Of a DNA stretch of 64,000 nt, positions 27,774-36,244 are shown piece after piece (within the stretch, counting starts at the first letter, position 1; the number at the start of each line of letters is the position of its first letter). The position numbers were made by a program, and so were the translations under genes. The notes beneath the pieces are model-generated. The model did no database searches, had not been told where the DNA came from, and saw only the letters and a program-made list of their open reading frames with translations. Source of the DNA: an uncultured Ilyobacter sp. (GTDB lineage: Bacteria > Fusobacteriota > Fusobacteriia > Fusobacteriales > Fusobacteriaceae); contig NZ_OY760438.1 of the NCBI RefSeq assembly GCF_963663625.1, positions 620,001 to 684,000 of the forward strand, in the 5' to 3' direction.

Positions 27774-29168
27774 TTATTTTGCAAGACGATAAATAGCTTC
27801 AGCATAAATTTTTAGCCATGTATCGATTTTGTCTACTTCCAAATATTCGTTTATTTGGTGCATATTATCTTCCTGACCTTTTAAAAGAGCTCCAAAAGCT
27901 ACTCCGTTTTTCACGGCTCTGGCATAAGTTCCTCCACCTGTAGCTAATGGAATTGCATCTATATCTCCAGTGATATCTTTGTAGCAATTCATCAGAGTAG
28001 TTACAAGAAAACTGTCTTTTGAAACATGAAGAGGTTTTTTGTCTTCAATAATCTCAAGATCTATTCCATATTTCTTAGCGGACCAAGTTATTTTATTTGA
28101 TATATTTTTAGAGCTTATGGTCACAGGGTATCTTATATCTATTAAAAAATTTAAAATTTCATCTTCTAAAAATGTTGTTCCAATATTAAGAGTTAGGCCA
28201 CCTGAATCTTCATCTGAACAATTTACCCCCAATGAGGTGCCGTCATATTCCATTTTTATTCTTTCTTGGAAAAATCTTAAGACAGATTTAAATTCATCAT
28301 CACAAATATAAATTTTGTTTAAAAAACAAAATAGAGCTGAAATTGCATTATAGCCGTCTTGAGGACTCATGGCATGACAGGATTTCCCATGTGAAATGAT
28401 AGTCAGAAAATCTTTTGAAAATTCAAGATCGATTTTATAGTTTTTATTATAATTAAATTTCAAGTGAAAATTCATAATGTTATATTTTGAATCTAACAGC
28501 ATCAGAGGGATTTTTAAGGTTGCTGTTTCAGGGACAGAGTTAACAACTGTTCCGCCGGTTAAACTTATATTTTTTATTCCTCTTATTTTTTTCTTAAGGC
28601 TCAATCTGAGAATGCCCTTTTCTGCAAAAATCAAAGGGAAATCAGCATCGGGAGTAAAGGCAAGATCCGGCTGAGGCATCTTATAAACATTAAAATAATT
28701 TTCAATACCTTCCCATCCGGTTTCCTCATTAGCGCCTAAAATCATTCTGATTTTTTTATTAATTTTAATACCAGATTCTTTTAGAGCTTTCATAGCATAA
28801 AGACATGTAATCATAGGCCCCTTATTGTCCGTAGTACCTCTGCCATATATTTTTCCATCTATTATATCTCCACCATATGGATCGTGATCCCATCCTTCCC
28901 CTTCTGGAACGACATCAACATGACCCAGTATGCCAACTATTTCATCCCCGTTTCCATAATCAATATGTCCTGCATAGTTGTCAAAATTTTTAACTTTAAA
29001 CCCCATACTTTCTCCGAGTTTTAAAAAATAGCTCAAAGCTTTTGCAGGACCGTGTCCAAATGGCTTCCCAGGCAAAGGGGGTTCTTCTATACTTTTAATT
29101 TGAACTGATTCTATTATAGATTGAATCACATCTTTTTTGTACTCTATAACTTTTTTTTGTAAAACCAT
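27774..29168 (-). CDS. M20-family dipeptidase (PepV-like)
   Basis: 464 residues. The metal-binding motifs of M20 peptidases are clear: LGHVDVVPEGEGW (His, Asp), YGRGTTDNKGPM (bridging Asp), GANEETGWEG (catalytic and metal Glu), and FTPDADFPL; a lid/dimerisation domain lies in the middle and a late GGGTYAR (glycine-rich active-site segment). This matches PepV/Sapep-type dipeptidases that split beta-Ala-His and other dipeptides. Start at ATG 29168, supported by AGGAGG eight bases upstream; an in-frame 39-codon extension crosses the promoter and is discarded. First gene of a two-gene operon with the transporter. Confidence 0.88.
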   Translation of the reverse strand: MVLQKKVIEYKKDVIQSIIESVQIKSIEEPPLPGKPFGHGPAKALSYFLKLGESMGFKVKNFDNYAGHIDYGNGDEIVGILGHVDVVPEGEGWDHDPYGGDIIDGKIYGRGTTDNKGPMITCLYAMKALKESGIKINKKIRMILGANEETGWEGIENYFNVYKMPQPDLAFTPDADFPLIFAEKGILRLSLKKKIRGIKNISLTGGTVVNSVPETATLKIPLMLLDSKYNIMNFHLKFNYNKNYKIDLEFSKDFLTIISHGKSCHAMSPQDGYNAISALFCFLNKIYICDDEFKSVLRFFQERIKMEYDGTSLGVNCSDEDSGGLTLNIGTTFLEDEILNFLIDIRYPVTISSKNISNKITWSAKKYGIDLEIIEDKKPLHVSKDSFLVTTLMNCYKDITGDIDAIPLATGGGTYARAVKNGVAFGALLKGQEDNMHQINEYLEVDKIDTWLKIYAEAIYRLAK

Positions 29169-29241
29169 AATATGCCTCCTGGAATAAGATATATTTTTTA
29201 AATAGAGCTTTAAATACATAAATAGTTCCTTATGTCTAAAG

Positions 29242-29284
29242 ATTATACAGTTTATAATGTTTGGGAAATGTGTTAGAGAACACA
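29242..29284 (-). promoter_or_regulatory. Dipeptidase-operon promoter with candidate Crp/Fnr-type operator
   Basis: Minus-strand TATAAT (29242-29247) without a good -35 hexamer. TGTGTT-N4-AACACA (29269-29284) ends 21 bases before the -10, so its centre falls at -41.5, the classical class II activator position for Crp/Fnr proteins. The half-site matches that before glsA (TGTRTT). Confidence 0.6.
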
Positions 29285-29371
29285 AAATTGAAAATATTTT
29301 TATTTGAAAATTTCAATTTCATTTTTTACAGAGACTAATTTTATCTTTTGTATTTTAATAAAATCAAAAAA

Positions 29372-29389
29372 GGCACTCTTTTGAGTGCC
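29372..29389 (-). terminator. Intrinsic terminator after glyoxalase gene
   Basis: GGCACTC / GAGTGCC hairpin with a TTTT loop, followed on the minus strand by a T6 run. It ends the MATE-gshF-gloA unit about 110 bases after the glyoxalase stop. Confidence 0.8.
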
Positions 29390-29497
29390 AAAATAAAATG
29401 AATATCACATATTTAGTTAGTTCTAAAAAAAATTCCAAATGGGATTCTTTGGAAATTACCTTGAATCTAATTCATGCATAAACTGAAAAATTAGGTT

Positions 29498-29881
29498 TTA
29501 TCTTGCTCTGATTATTTCGATGGCATATCCGTCTGGATCTTTTACAAAGTAGTACATTGGGTTCTCTCCAGGTAGCCCTCTAAGGTCTCCGACCTCATAA
29601 CCCATAGCTATATGTCTTTTATGTGATTCTTCTAGCTCCTCTACCGTCAGGGCAAAATGACTAAAACCATTTCCTAGATCATAAGGTTTTTCAGTGTCGT
29701 AGTTATACGTCAGTTCTATCTCAAAATTATTGTCTTCGTCGCTCAAGTACACCAGTGTAAATTTATGTTCTGGAAAATCCTTTCTTTTTACCTCAGTTAA
29801 TCCTAAAGCTTTTTCATAAAAATCTAAAGATTTTTCTAAATCCTTTACTCTGATACAACCGTGTTCTAACTTATACTTCAT
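29498..29881 (-). CDS. gloA: Lactoylglutathione lyase (glyoxalase I)
   Basis: 127 residues forming two beta-alpha-beta-beta-beta units of the VOC fold. Metal ligands are visible as His7 (LEHGCIRV), a Glu in FEIELTYN, a His in FSHFAL and a late Glu in YAIEII. DPDGYAIEI is the standard C-terminal block. It turns the methylglyoxal-glutathione hemithioacetal into S-lactoylglutathione. It lies 62 bases after gshF, which makes its thiol cofactor, a strong contextual match. Confidence 0.92.
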   Translation of the reverse strand: MKYKLEHGCIRVKDLEKSLDFYEKALGLTEVKRKDFPEHKFTLVYLSDEDNNFEIELTYNYDTEKPYDLGNGFSHFALTVEELEESHKRHIAMGYEVGDLRGLPGENPMYYFVKDPDGYAIEIIRAR

Positions 29882-29943
29882 AGTAACCTCCTGATATTTA
29901 AATTAAATTTTGTAATTTAATGCAGATAGTTCCCAAATTATAT

Positions 29944-32289
29944 TCAAAATCCTAGGGCATCCAATATTTTTACACCGAGCTCCCTGTTTTTACCGACATA
30001 GGGATAGCAGTGGATATGTATTGCAGGATTAAAGTTTATCTCTATAACCCCGTAGTTGCCCTTTGGGTCTGGATTTTTTATGTCTTTTATCATCATGTCC
30101 ACACCACAGATTACAGCTCCTGCTGATTTGGAGGCTTTTACAGCGATATCCTTGTACACATCAGGGATATCATCTGTGTAGTCGATGCTGTCTCCCCCTG
30201 TGCTTATATTTGAATTTTCTCTCAAGAAAACCTTTTCTTTTTTGTGAGGAATATATTTAATATTCTTCCCTTGAGCCTCTAAAAACATCTTTTCTGCTTC
30301 TCCAAGCACTATTTTTTCCAGAGGAGTTTTGTATCCTTTTCCTCTGAGGTGACTTCTGTTTTTGATTTCCACCAGTTCCTCTATACTCTTCTCTCCATCA
30401 CCGATTACATTTGCCGGCACTCTGTGAAGGATGCCCACCGTTTCGTCACCTATTACAAAAAATCTGTACTCCTTACCTTCTACAAACTCCTCTACTAGTA
30501 TAGAACGGTCCTCACTAAAGGCCATATCCACTGCCTTTTCATAATCACTTCTGCTAAATCCGGCCTTAAAAATACTTATCCCCAAGCCAAAATTTGTGGA
30601 TTTTGGTTTTACTACCGTACCCGTATTTTTGTAGTCTAGGTAGTCTGCCTTAGCCTCAGAAGGATCATCGTAGTTTTCACCCCTCGGAACCACTATGCCG
30701 TTATCTGCAAGCACTCTTTTTGTGACCACTTTGTTTTCCATTATAAGTGCCGTAATATATGAGTCCAGCGAGGTCTTTGTGGCCTGTTTGATGTATTCTT
30801 TTTTTACTCCGTTGTCTAAGAGCACAAAGTTTTCACTTCTGTCTACGATCTCGAACTTAACACCTCTTTTTATAGCCTCTTTCAATACTATCTGAGTTGA
30901 AAGTTCTAAATCTTCGTAGCCTTTTAGGGCAAAACTTTTCTTCCTGCTCTCTTCAAGGGATTTTTTAGCTTTTTCTAAATGAAAATTGATAAATCCTTCC
31001 TCTTTTATGCCTTTTAGAAGACGTGAAACATAGTGTTTATCTTCGTTCTCAATTTTATCTTTTTGAAAATTGATTATCTCCCTGTATTTTTCACTCAAAA
31101 TACCAAGTTCGTCAAAGTAGCTTGTCATCTCATCGATGATTTCTCCGGCCCATTTTCTAGCAGTTATTGAGCTTTTTCCATCTTTGTCTAAAAGGAGCTC
31201 TTTATTTCTTCCCATTGTCGCTAGAAGTTCTTGGTTTTTGACTGAACTCTTATACTGACCTTCACCGAACTCAGTGGTTTCATCCTTTAAAAGAAGGTAA
31301 ATAATAAACAGGTGCACAAATTCCAAATCAAAGATGTCGACACCTATTCTGCTGAAAGGATTTAGGTCAAGAGACCTGAATTCTAGGTATTCTACTCCGT
31401 CTTTTTCGAGAGAATCTAGTATTTTTGTCTTTTTTTTGGATTTAAGTCTTATGGAGCTGTAGTACTCTTTGGCTTCTTGTAGGATATCTTTCTTTATGAG
31501 CCCTTTTATGTCAGAGACATATTCTGTGATATTACTGTGGGAAACATAAATTTCATCTATATTTTTATAGCCGCATATTCCGTTTCTAAAAGAAAGTGTG
31601 TCCTCAAAATAATAGGAATCGTCCTTTAATTGGGACATTTTTTCTATACATTCTCTTCTATAAGTAGCGTGTATAGGAGAACTAGCCCCGAAGAGATAGA
31701 TGAAAATCCATCCGTATCTAAAGTGATTTCTTGCTATTTTAAGGTAGAGTTGATTTTTAAAGTTTTGAAAGTTTTGAAACTCTGAATTATCTGAAATCTC
31801 ATCGTAGAGTTTTTCCAAAAATTTATCTGAAAAAGAAAAATTATAATGTATCCCTGATAAAAGCTGAAGTTTCTTACCGTATTTTTTCGAAAGCCGCTCT
31901 CTGTATTCCTTGTTGAGTTTTCCCTCTTCTCCGTGGAAGACCCCTATTGGAATCTCGTCCTCTTCAGGTAGAATAGGTGGAATGCTCTGCGGCCATAAAT
32001 ACTCATTTTTTAATGACGTACTCACAATATCGTGTATATTTTCCAGGAAAGTATAGGCCTTTTCAACAGTTTCAAAACTAGGAGTTATCATTTCCAGCTG
32101 GCTTTCTGAAAAATCAATAGTTATATATGGATTTTTGAGCTTGTCACCAAACTCTTCCGGGTGAGGGGTGAGAGCTAACCGCCCGTCTTTGTCCACCCTC
32201 AGGTTTTCTTTTTCCAGACCGAAGTTTCCCTTTGTTAAAAAAGATTCTAAGTTTGTTTTTTTTATTAAATCTCTGAAATTTAAGTCCAT
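29944..32289 (-). CDS. gshF: Bifunctional glutamate-cysteine ligase / glutathione synthase
   Basis: 781 residues, the length of GshF (GshAB). Residues ~1-470 are a gamma-proteobacterial-type glutamate-cysteine ligase (GNFGLEKENLRVDKDGRLALTPHP, ITIDFSESQLEMITP); residues ~490-781 are an ATP-grasp domain (GTVVKPKSTNFGLGI, ILVEEFVEGKEYRFFVIGD, GVIEINFNPAIHIHCYP). One polypeptide carries out both steps of glutathione synthesis. It overlaps the upstream MATE gene by ten bases, so the two are co-translated, and gloA follows. Confidence 0.95.
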   Translation of the reverse strand: MDLNFRDLIKKTNLESFLTKGNFGLEKENLRVDKDGRLALTPHPEEFGDKLKNPYITIDFSESQLEMITPSFETVEKAYTFLENIHDIVSTSLKNEYLWPQSIPPILPEEDEIPIGVFHGEEGKLNKEYRERLSKKYGKKLQLLSGIHYNFSFSDKFLEKLYDEISDNSEFQNFQNFKNQLYLKIARNHFRYGWIFIYLFGASSPIHATYRRECIEKMSQLKDDSYYFEDTLSFRNGICGYKNIDEIYVSHSNITEYVSDIKGLIKKDILQEAKEYYSSIRLKSKKKTKILDSLEKDGVEYLEFRSLDLNPFSRIGVDIFDLEFVHLFIIYLLLKDETTEFGEGQYKSSVKNQELLATMGRNKELLLDKDGKSSITARKWAGEIIDEMTSYFDELGILSEKYREIINFQKDKIENEDKHYVSRLLKGIKEEGFINFHLEKAKKSLEESRKKSFALKGYEDLELSTQIVLKEAIKRGVKFEIVDRSENFVLLDNGVKKEYIKQATKTSLDSYITALIMENKVVTKRVLADNGIVVPRGENYDDPSEAKADYLDYKNTGTVVKPKSTNFGLGISIFKAGFSRSDYEKAVDMAFSEDRSILVEEFVEGKEYRFFVIGDETVGILHRVPANVIGDGEKSIEELVEIKNRSHLRGKGYKTPLEKIVLGEAEKMFLEAQGKNIKYIPHKKEKVFLRENSNISTGGDSIDYTDDIPDVYKDIAVKASKSAGAVICGVDMMIKDIKNPDPKGNYGVIEINFNPAIHIHCYPYVGKNRELGVKILDALGF

Positions 32290-33629
32290 AATCCCTCTCC
32301 CCTGACATTGATATAAATTTTTCTTAAGCTTCTTAAAAATAATCCTGAAAGAATAATTCCTTTGAAAATACTGGTCAAGGCTATACTAATCCAGACGCCG
32401 TTTATGCCCATCCTAGATTCATGAGACAGATAGTAGGCTATAGGTATCCTCATCCCTGTAAAAATTATGCTGACTGTAGAGGGGATTTTAGGTCTTCCAA
32501 TACCGCTGAATGAAGCGTTGCTTATTATTTCAATGCACATGAAAAACTGTGACACTCCTATTATCCTTAGATAATTTACACCTATATCCACTGCCCTGCC
32601 TTCTCTTATAAATATCTTTATAAGTTCCTCTGGGAAAACTACAAAGAGAAAAGTTGCAATTCCTCCGATAATACCAGCCATTAAAAAGGCTGTTTTATAA
32701 CCTTCTGATATTCTTTTATACTTTTTAGCCCCGTAATTTTGACCTATAAAACTAGCTACGGCACCATAGAGTCCACCGGCAGTCATATAAGCTATAGATT
32801 CTATTTGAAGTCCTATCTTCTGAGCAGCTATTGCATCTGGCCCCCATTTAGCTATTATTTTTGCTATGAGTATCCCAAATCCGGTAAAGAGAACTCTTTG
32901 CACTGCGATGGGCAGTCCCAAATTCAGTATTTCTTTTATCTTGTTTAATTCATAGCTGAACAGGTTTTTTATGGAGAAATAATCCCTAGAGGCCCTCCAA
33001 AATAAAAACATGTTCAGTGCCTGGGATATTATGGTGGCCAGTGCAGCACCTGCAACCCCCATATCTAGTACAAATATAAGTAATGGATCTAGTATAATAT
33101 TTAAAATTACACCCACTGCATTTATTTTAAATGGAAGTTTACTTTCTCCAAAACTATTTAGAATTCTTGTAAAAAGAAAATTTGAAAACTTAAATCCAAG
33201 TCCCAATCCAGTTATTACAAGGTATGTTTTTGCCATACTCTCTACTTCTTTATTATTCAGTTGAAAATAACCTATTAGGTCGTCTCTAAAAAATATTAAA
33301 CCACTTATAAAGCAGATAAACATTATAAAATTTACAAGAAAAGCATTTTTTATGCATTCTTCGGCGTCTTTATAATCCTTAGATCCTATACTGTGGGACA
33401 CCTTTATACCGGCACCTGTTACCACCATAGAGTTGAGGGCATATCCAAAATTTACAAAAAACATTGCTGTCCCTATTCCTGCTATGGCATTGCTTCCTAG
33501 TCTACCTATCCACAGCATATCAACTAGTCCATATGCCATTTGTAAAAAGGAAGACCCCATTATCGGTATCGCTAGTGATATGAGCAACTTACTTATGGGT
33601 CCCTCTGTTAATCTATTTACTTTTTTCAT
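32280..33629 (-). CDS. MATE-family multidrug/toxin exporter
   Basis: 449 residues with 12 membrane helices in two similar halves (GPISKLLISLAIPIMGSSFLQMAYGLVDMLWIGRLG at the start of the first). These proteins export cationic drugs or metabolites using Na+ or H+ gradients. The gene is first in an operon with gshF (10-base overlap) and gloA, so export may relate to thiol or electrophile stress; the substrate cannot be read from sequence. Confidence 0.88.
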   Translation of the reverse strand: MKKVNRLTEGPISKLLISLAIPIMGSSFLQMAYGLVDMLWIGRLGSNAIAGIGTAMFFVNFGYALNSMVVTGAGIKVSHSIGSKDYKDAEECIKNAFLVNFIMFICFISGLIFFRDDLIGYFQLNNKEVESMAKTYLVITGLGLGFKFSNFLFTRILNSFGESKLPFKINAVGVILNIILDPLLIFVLDMGVAGAALATIISQALNMFLFWRASRDYFSIKNLFSYELNKIKEILNLGLPIAVQRVLFTGFGILIAKIIAKWGPDAIAAQKIGLQIESIAYMTAGGLYGAVASFIGQNYGAKKYKRISEGYKTAFLMAGIIGGIATFLFVVFPEELIKIFIREGRAVDIGVNYLRIIGVSQFFMCIEIISNASFSGIGRPKIPSTVSIIFTGMRIPIAYYLSHESRMGINGVWISIALTSIFKGIILSGLFLRSLRKIYINVRGEGLWT

Positions 33630-33639
33630 TGAATTTTAG

Positions 33640-34030
33640 CTCACCTCTTGAAAGTATATATTGTATCAGAGATAATTTTTTTGGTAACTGAAAAGCCCTT
33701 CTATCCACTTTCTTTCGAAAACGAACAATCATAATTATATACTCTTTAATGCTAAAATAGCAATGTTTTTTTGAAGATAGGAACTAATTCTACCATTGGA
33801 TTGTTCTGCATGGATGATGGGGTAGTTTGGGTTTTATAATTTTTATAGATATGGACACGGTGTGGTATAATAAGTTTGTTTTGAGAGGGTTTGCAATAAT
33901 TTAGAGCATTTTTTATAATTTGAAGGAAATGTCATTTGAATGAGTATAAATGTTAGAGATTGCATGAGACCCATATCAAAGGTCAAAGGTAGTTATTCTG
34001 AAACGTAAAAAATATAAAGCATCAGGAGGT
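33640..34030. other. Intergenic region, no gene recognised
   Basis: About 400 AT-rich bases between divergently transcribed MATE and precorrin-2 dehydrogenase genes. I looked for a second cobalamin riboswitch and found none. A TATAAT near 33867 and an AGGAGG at 34024-34029 (for the dehydrogenase) are the only signals I can point to; the -35 region is not clear. Confidence 0.5.
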
Positions 34031-34040
34031 AATACAAAAT

Positions 34041-34490
34041 ATGGGACACAATTTTTTTCCACTGTTCGTAGATTTGAACGGAAAGAGATGTATTGTTATA
34101 GGAGCCGGCAACATAGCCTACAGAAAAATAAAAACCCTATTAAATTACGGGGCAAAGGTAGAGGTAATAACCAAAGATGTGGCTGAAGAGAAGATACTTG
34201 AACTTCAAGATATTAAAATATCAACGAGAGAGTTTTCCATGGAAGACCTTAAAGATGTGTTTTTGGTAGTTGCCGCCACCAATAACAGTGACTTCAACAG
34301 AAAGATATATAAGGCTTGCAATGAAAATAATATACTTGTAAATAACATGACATCAAAAGTGGATATGAATGCTAGATTTGCAGCAGTATACGAAAGTAAA
34401 TCGGTACAGGTGGCAGTGTCTTCCAAGGGATATCCAAAAAAATCATTGGAAATAAGAGACAGCATAAAAAAAATGCTGGAAAAAAATTAA
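34041..34490 (+). CDS. Precorrin-2 dehydrogenase / sirohydrochlorin ferrochelatase family
   Basis: 149 residues, equivalent to the N-terminal domain of CysG, or SirC/Met8. The NAD site is CIVIGAGNIAYRKIKTLLNYGA, preceded by FFPLFVDLNGKR, and AATNNSDFNRKI is conserved. It oxidises precorrin-2 to sirohydrochlorin (factor II), the substrate of cobalt chelation. At 149 residues it lacks much of the C-terminal helical domain of CysG/Met8, so chelatase activity is doubtful. It is separated from the B12 operon by 10 kb and has no riboswitch, so it would be expressed also in the presence of B12. Confidence 0.85.
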   Translation: MGHNFFPLFVDLNGKRCIVIGAGNIAYRKIKTLLNYGAKVEVITKDVAEEKILELQDIKISTREFSMEDLKDVFLVVAATNNSDFNRKIYKACNENNILVNNMTSKVDMNARFAAVYESKSVQVAVSSKGYPKKSLEIRDSIKKMLEKN

Positions 34491-34541
34491 TAAATACCAA
34501 AATAAAAACTTAAGAATTTACTGGATCGGAGGTAGCATAAA

Positions 34542-36170
34542 GTGAAAAAGTTTTGGGGGAAATTTCTTAGAAGTACAGCTGTAATTTGCTTATTTATAAT
34601 TTTTGCAGTTAATTACAGATTTGAAATGATAAAATCCATTGATAAATTTAAAAAAGAATCGGACGAAAATCATAGTTTTATGGATCAAAGTATCTCTTCG
34701 GTAAATGAACTTCTCAGTATTCTCGAAACTTCAGGAACAATGTACTATAAGAAAAATTCAAGAGTTGAAAACAATGATTTTAACTTTAAATATTTTCAGA
34801 AAGACAATATATATGTATCCACAGACGAAGCAGAAAGAACGGTTGTATGGATAGATAAAATAAGCTCAAGCTGGGCTGTAAAAAAAGAGCTGGATATGTC
34901 TGAGGTCATTGCAACCAACTACGGGAATATATCAAAAGTTCTGCCTGAGGTTGCCTATATATATTATGTGTCAGATAGCGGTTTTATAAATATTTTTCCC
35001 AAGGTGCCAAAAGAAAAGTATTCTTTACTGAAAGATATCAATAAACTTGATTTTATAAAAAAAAAGCTTTCAATAAATAAAAAGAGGGGAGAAACAGAAC
35101 CATTTTGGAGTGAGATATACAAAGATCCTTTAGGGGATGACTTGCTCATCACCAGAGGAGTTCCCGTATATGACGGGAATACACTGAAGGGTCTGATAAC
35201 AATAGGGTTAAAAAGTGATTTTTTTATAAAAAAAATAAATTCAAATCTTATAAGCGATTTTTTTCTAGTAGATGGCAGAGATAATGCACTATCTAGTAGA
35301 AATTTTGATACTAAAGAAGTATCAAAATTCTATGATATTCTCCCCAAAAAGATTTATGAGAAGAGATATAAGCTCCCGGATATGCAGCCCTGTGATATAG
35401 AAAAGATAGGAAAATATTATGTTTATTATGAACAGTCTAATTCTGCTCCTTGGAGGGTCTATTATGTAACAAATATCTTGAAATTAAATTCTGAGCTTCT
35501 AAAGGGCAACTTGGTTTTTATAGCTTTCTGGTTCATGGCCCTGATTTTTTTATACGGTTCTTCAAAACGGAAGGCTGTAGTGGTCGACAGCCAGCAGACA
35601 ATAGAAAAACTCCAGATTATGCTCAGAAAAATTGACAAAGAGGTCGAAAAGGATTTTTTGACTGGTGCTTACAACAGAAAAGGTTTTACCAAAATAACAA
35701 ATCTAGAACTAGACAGAATGAAACGATATCATATAGATGCCTGTGTAGTTATGATGGATATAGACCACTTTAAAAAATTCAATGATACTTACGGACATGC
35801 ATGTGGTGATTTTGTTTTAAAGTCTTTTGTAAAAGTTGTCACTAAAAATATCCGTCTCAGCGATATAGTGGGTAGATGGGGAGGTGAGGAGTTTCTGATA
35901 CTCCTTCCTGAGACAGACTACAAGGGAGCACTTCTTGCGGCGGAGAAAATAAGAAAGATGGTGGAACGGGAAACCTTCTACTACCACAAACAGTCACTTA
36001 AAATCACCGTAACCATGGGAGTCTCAAACCTGAATGTAAGAAAAACACTAGAAAAAACAGTTGAAGAGGCAGATGAGGCCATGTATGTAGGAAAAAAAGA
36101 CGGAAGGAACCGTGTGGTAGGGTACCAGGATATCATGTCAAAAGATAAAGATCTAAAATGGAAGAAATAA
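34542..36170 (+). CDS. Membrane diguanylate cyclase with extracytoplasmic Cache-like sensor
   Basis: 542 residues: membrane helix (about 8-25), a ~290-residue extracytoplasmic sensor resembling a double Cache domain, a second helix (324-340), then a GGDEF domain (about 370-535). The active-site GGEEF is at 447-451, and a full inhibitory I-site RLSD (438-441) lies the canonical five residues before it. It should make c-di-GMP from GTP with product inhibition. Start is GTG with GGAGG nine bases upstream. It lies 51 bases after the dehydrogenase gene and may be co-transcribed with it. Confidence 0.88.
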   Translation: MKKFWGKFLRSTAVICLFIIFAVNYRFEMIKSIDKFKKESDENHSFMDQSISSVNELLSILETSGTMYYKKNSRVENNDFNFKYFQKDNIYVSTDEAERTVVWIDKISSSWAVKKELDMSEVIATNYGNISKVLPEVAYIYYVSDSGFINIFPKVPKEKYSLLKDINKLDFIKKKLSINKKRGETEPFWSEIYKDPLGDDLLITRGVPVYDGNTLKGLITIGLKSDFFIKKINSNLISDFFLVDGRDNALSSRNFDTKEVSKFYDILPKKIYEKRYKLPDMQPCDIEKIGKYYVYYEQSNSAPWRVYYVTNILKLNSELLKGNLVFIAFWFMALIFLYGSSKRKAVVVDSQQTIEKLQIMLRKIDKEVEKDFLTGAYNRKGFTKITNLELDRMKRYHIDACVVMMDIDHFKKFNDTYGHACGDFVLKSFVKVVTKNIRLSDIVGRWGGEEFLILLPETDYKGALLAAEKIRKMVERETFYYHKQSLKITVTMGVSNLNVRKTLEKTVEEADEAMYVGKKDGRNRVVGYQDIMSKDKDLKWKK

Positions 36171-36207
36171 AAAAATTATGTATTAAAGTTTAATTGAAAT
36201 TTATATG

Positions 36208-36244
36208 AAAAAAGAGGCAGAAAAATTAATTTCTGTCTCTTTTT
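36208..36244. terminator. Bidirectional intrinsic terminator
   Basis: AAAGAGGCAGAAA (36211-36223) pairs with TTTCTGTCTCTTT (36230-36242), one G-T pair, with flanking A and T runs. It lies between the convergent diguanylate cyclase and RND pump genes and overlaps the RND stop codon. Confidence 0.75.

Noticed and set aside
33640..34030. Second cobalamin riboswitch before the precorrin-2 dehydrogenase gene
   Set aside because: No AGCCAGGAGACCTGCC-type B12 box or GTGAAA core in this region.
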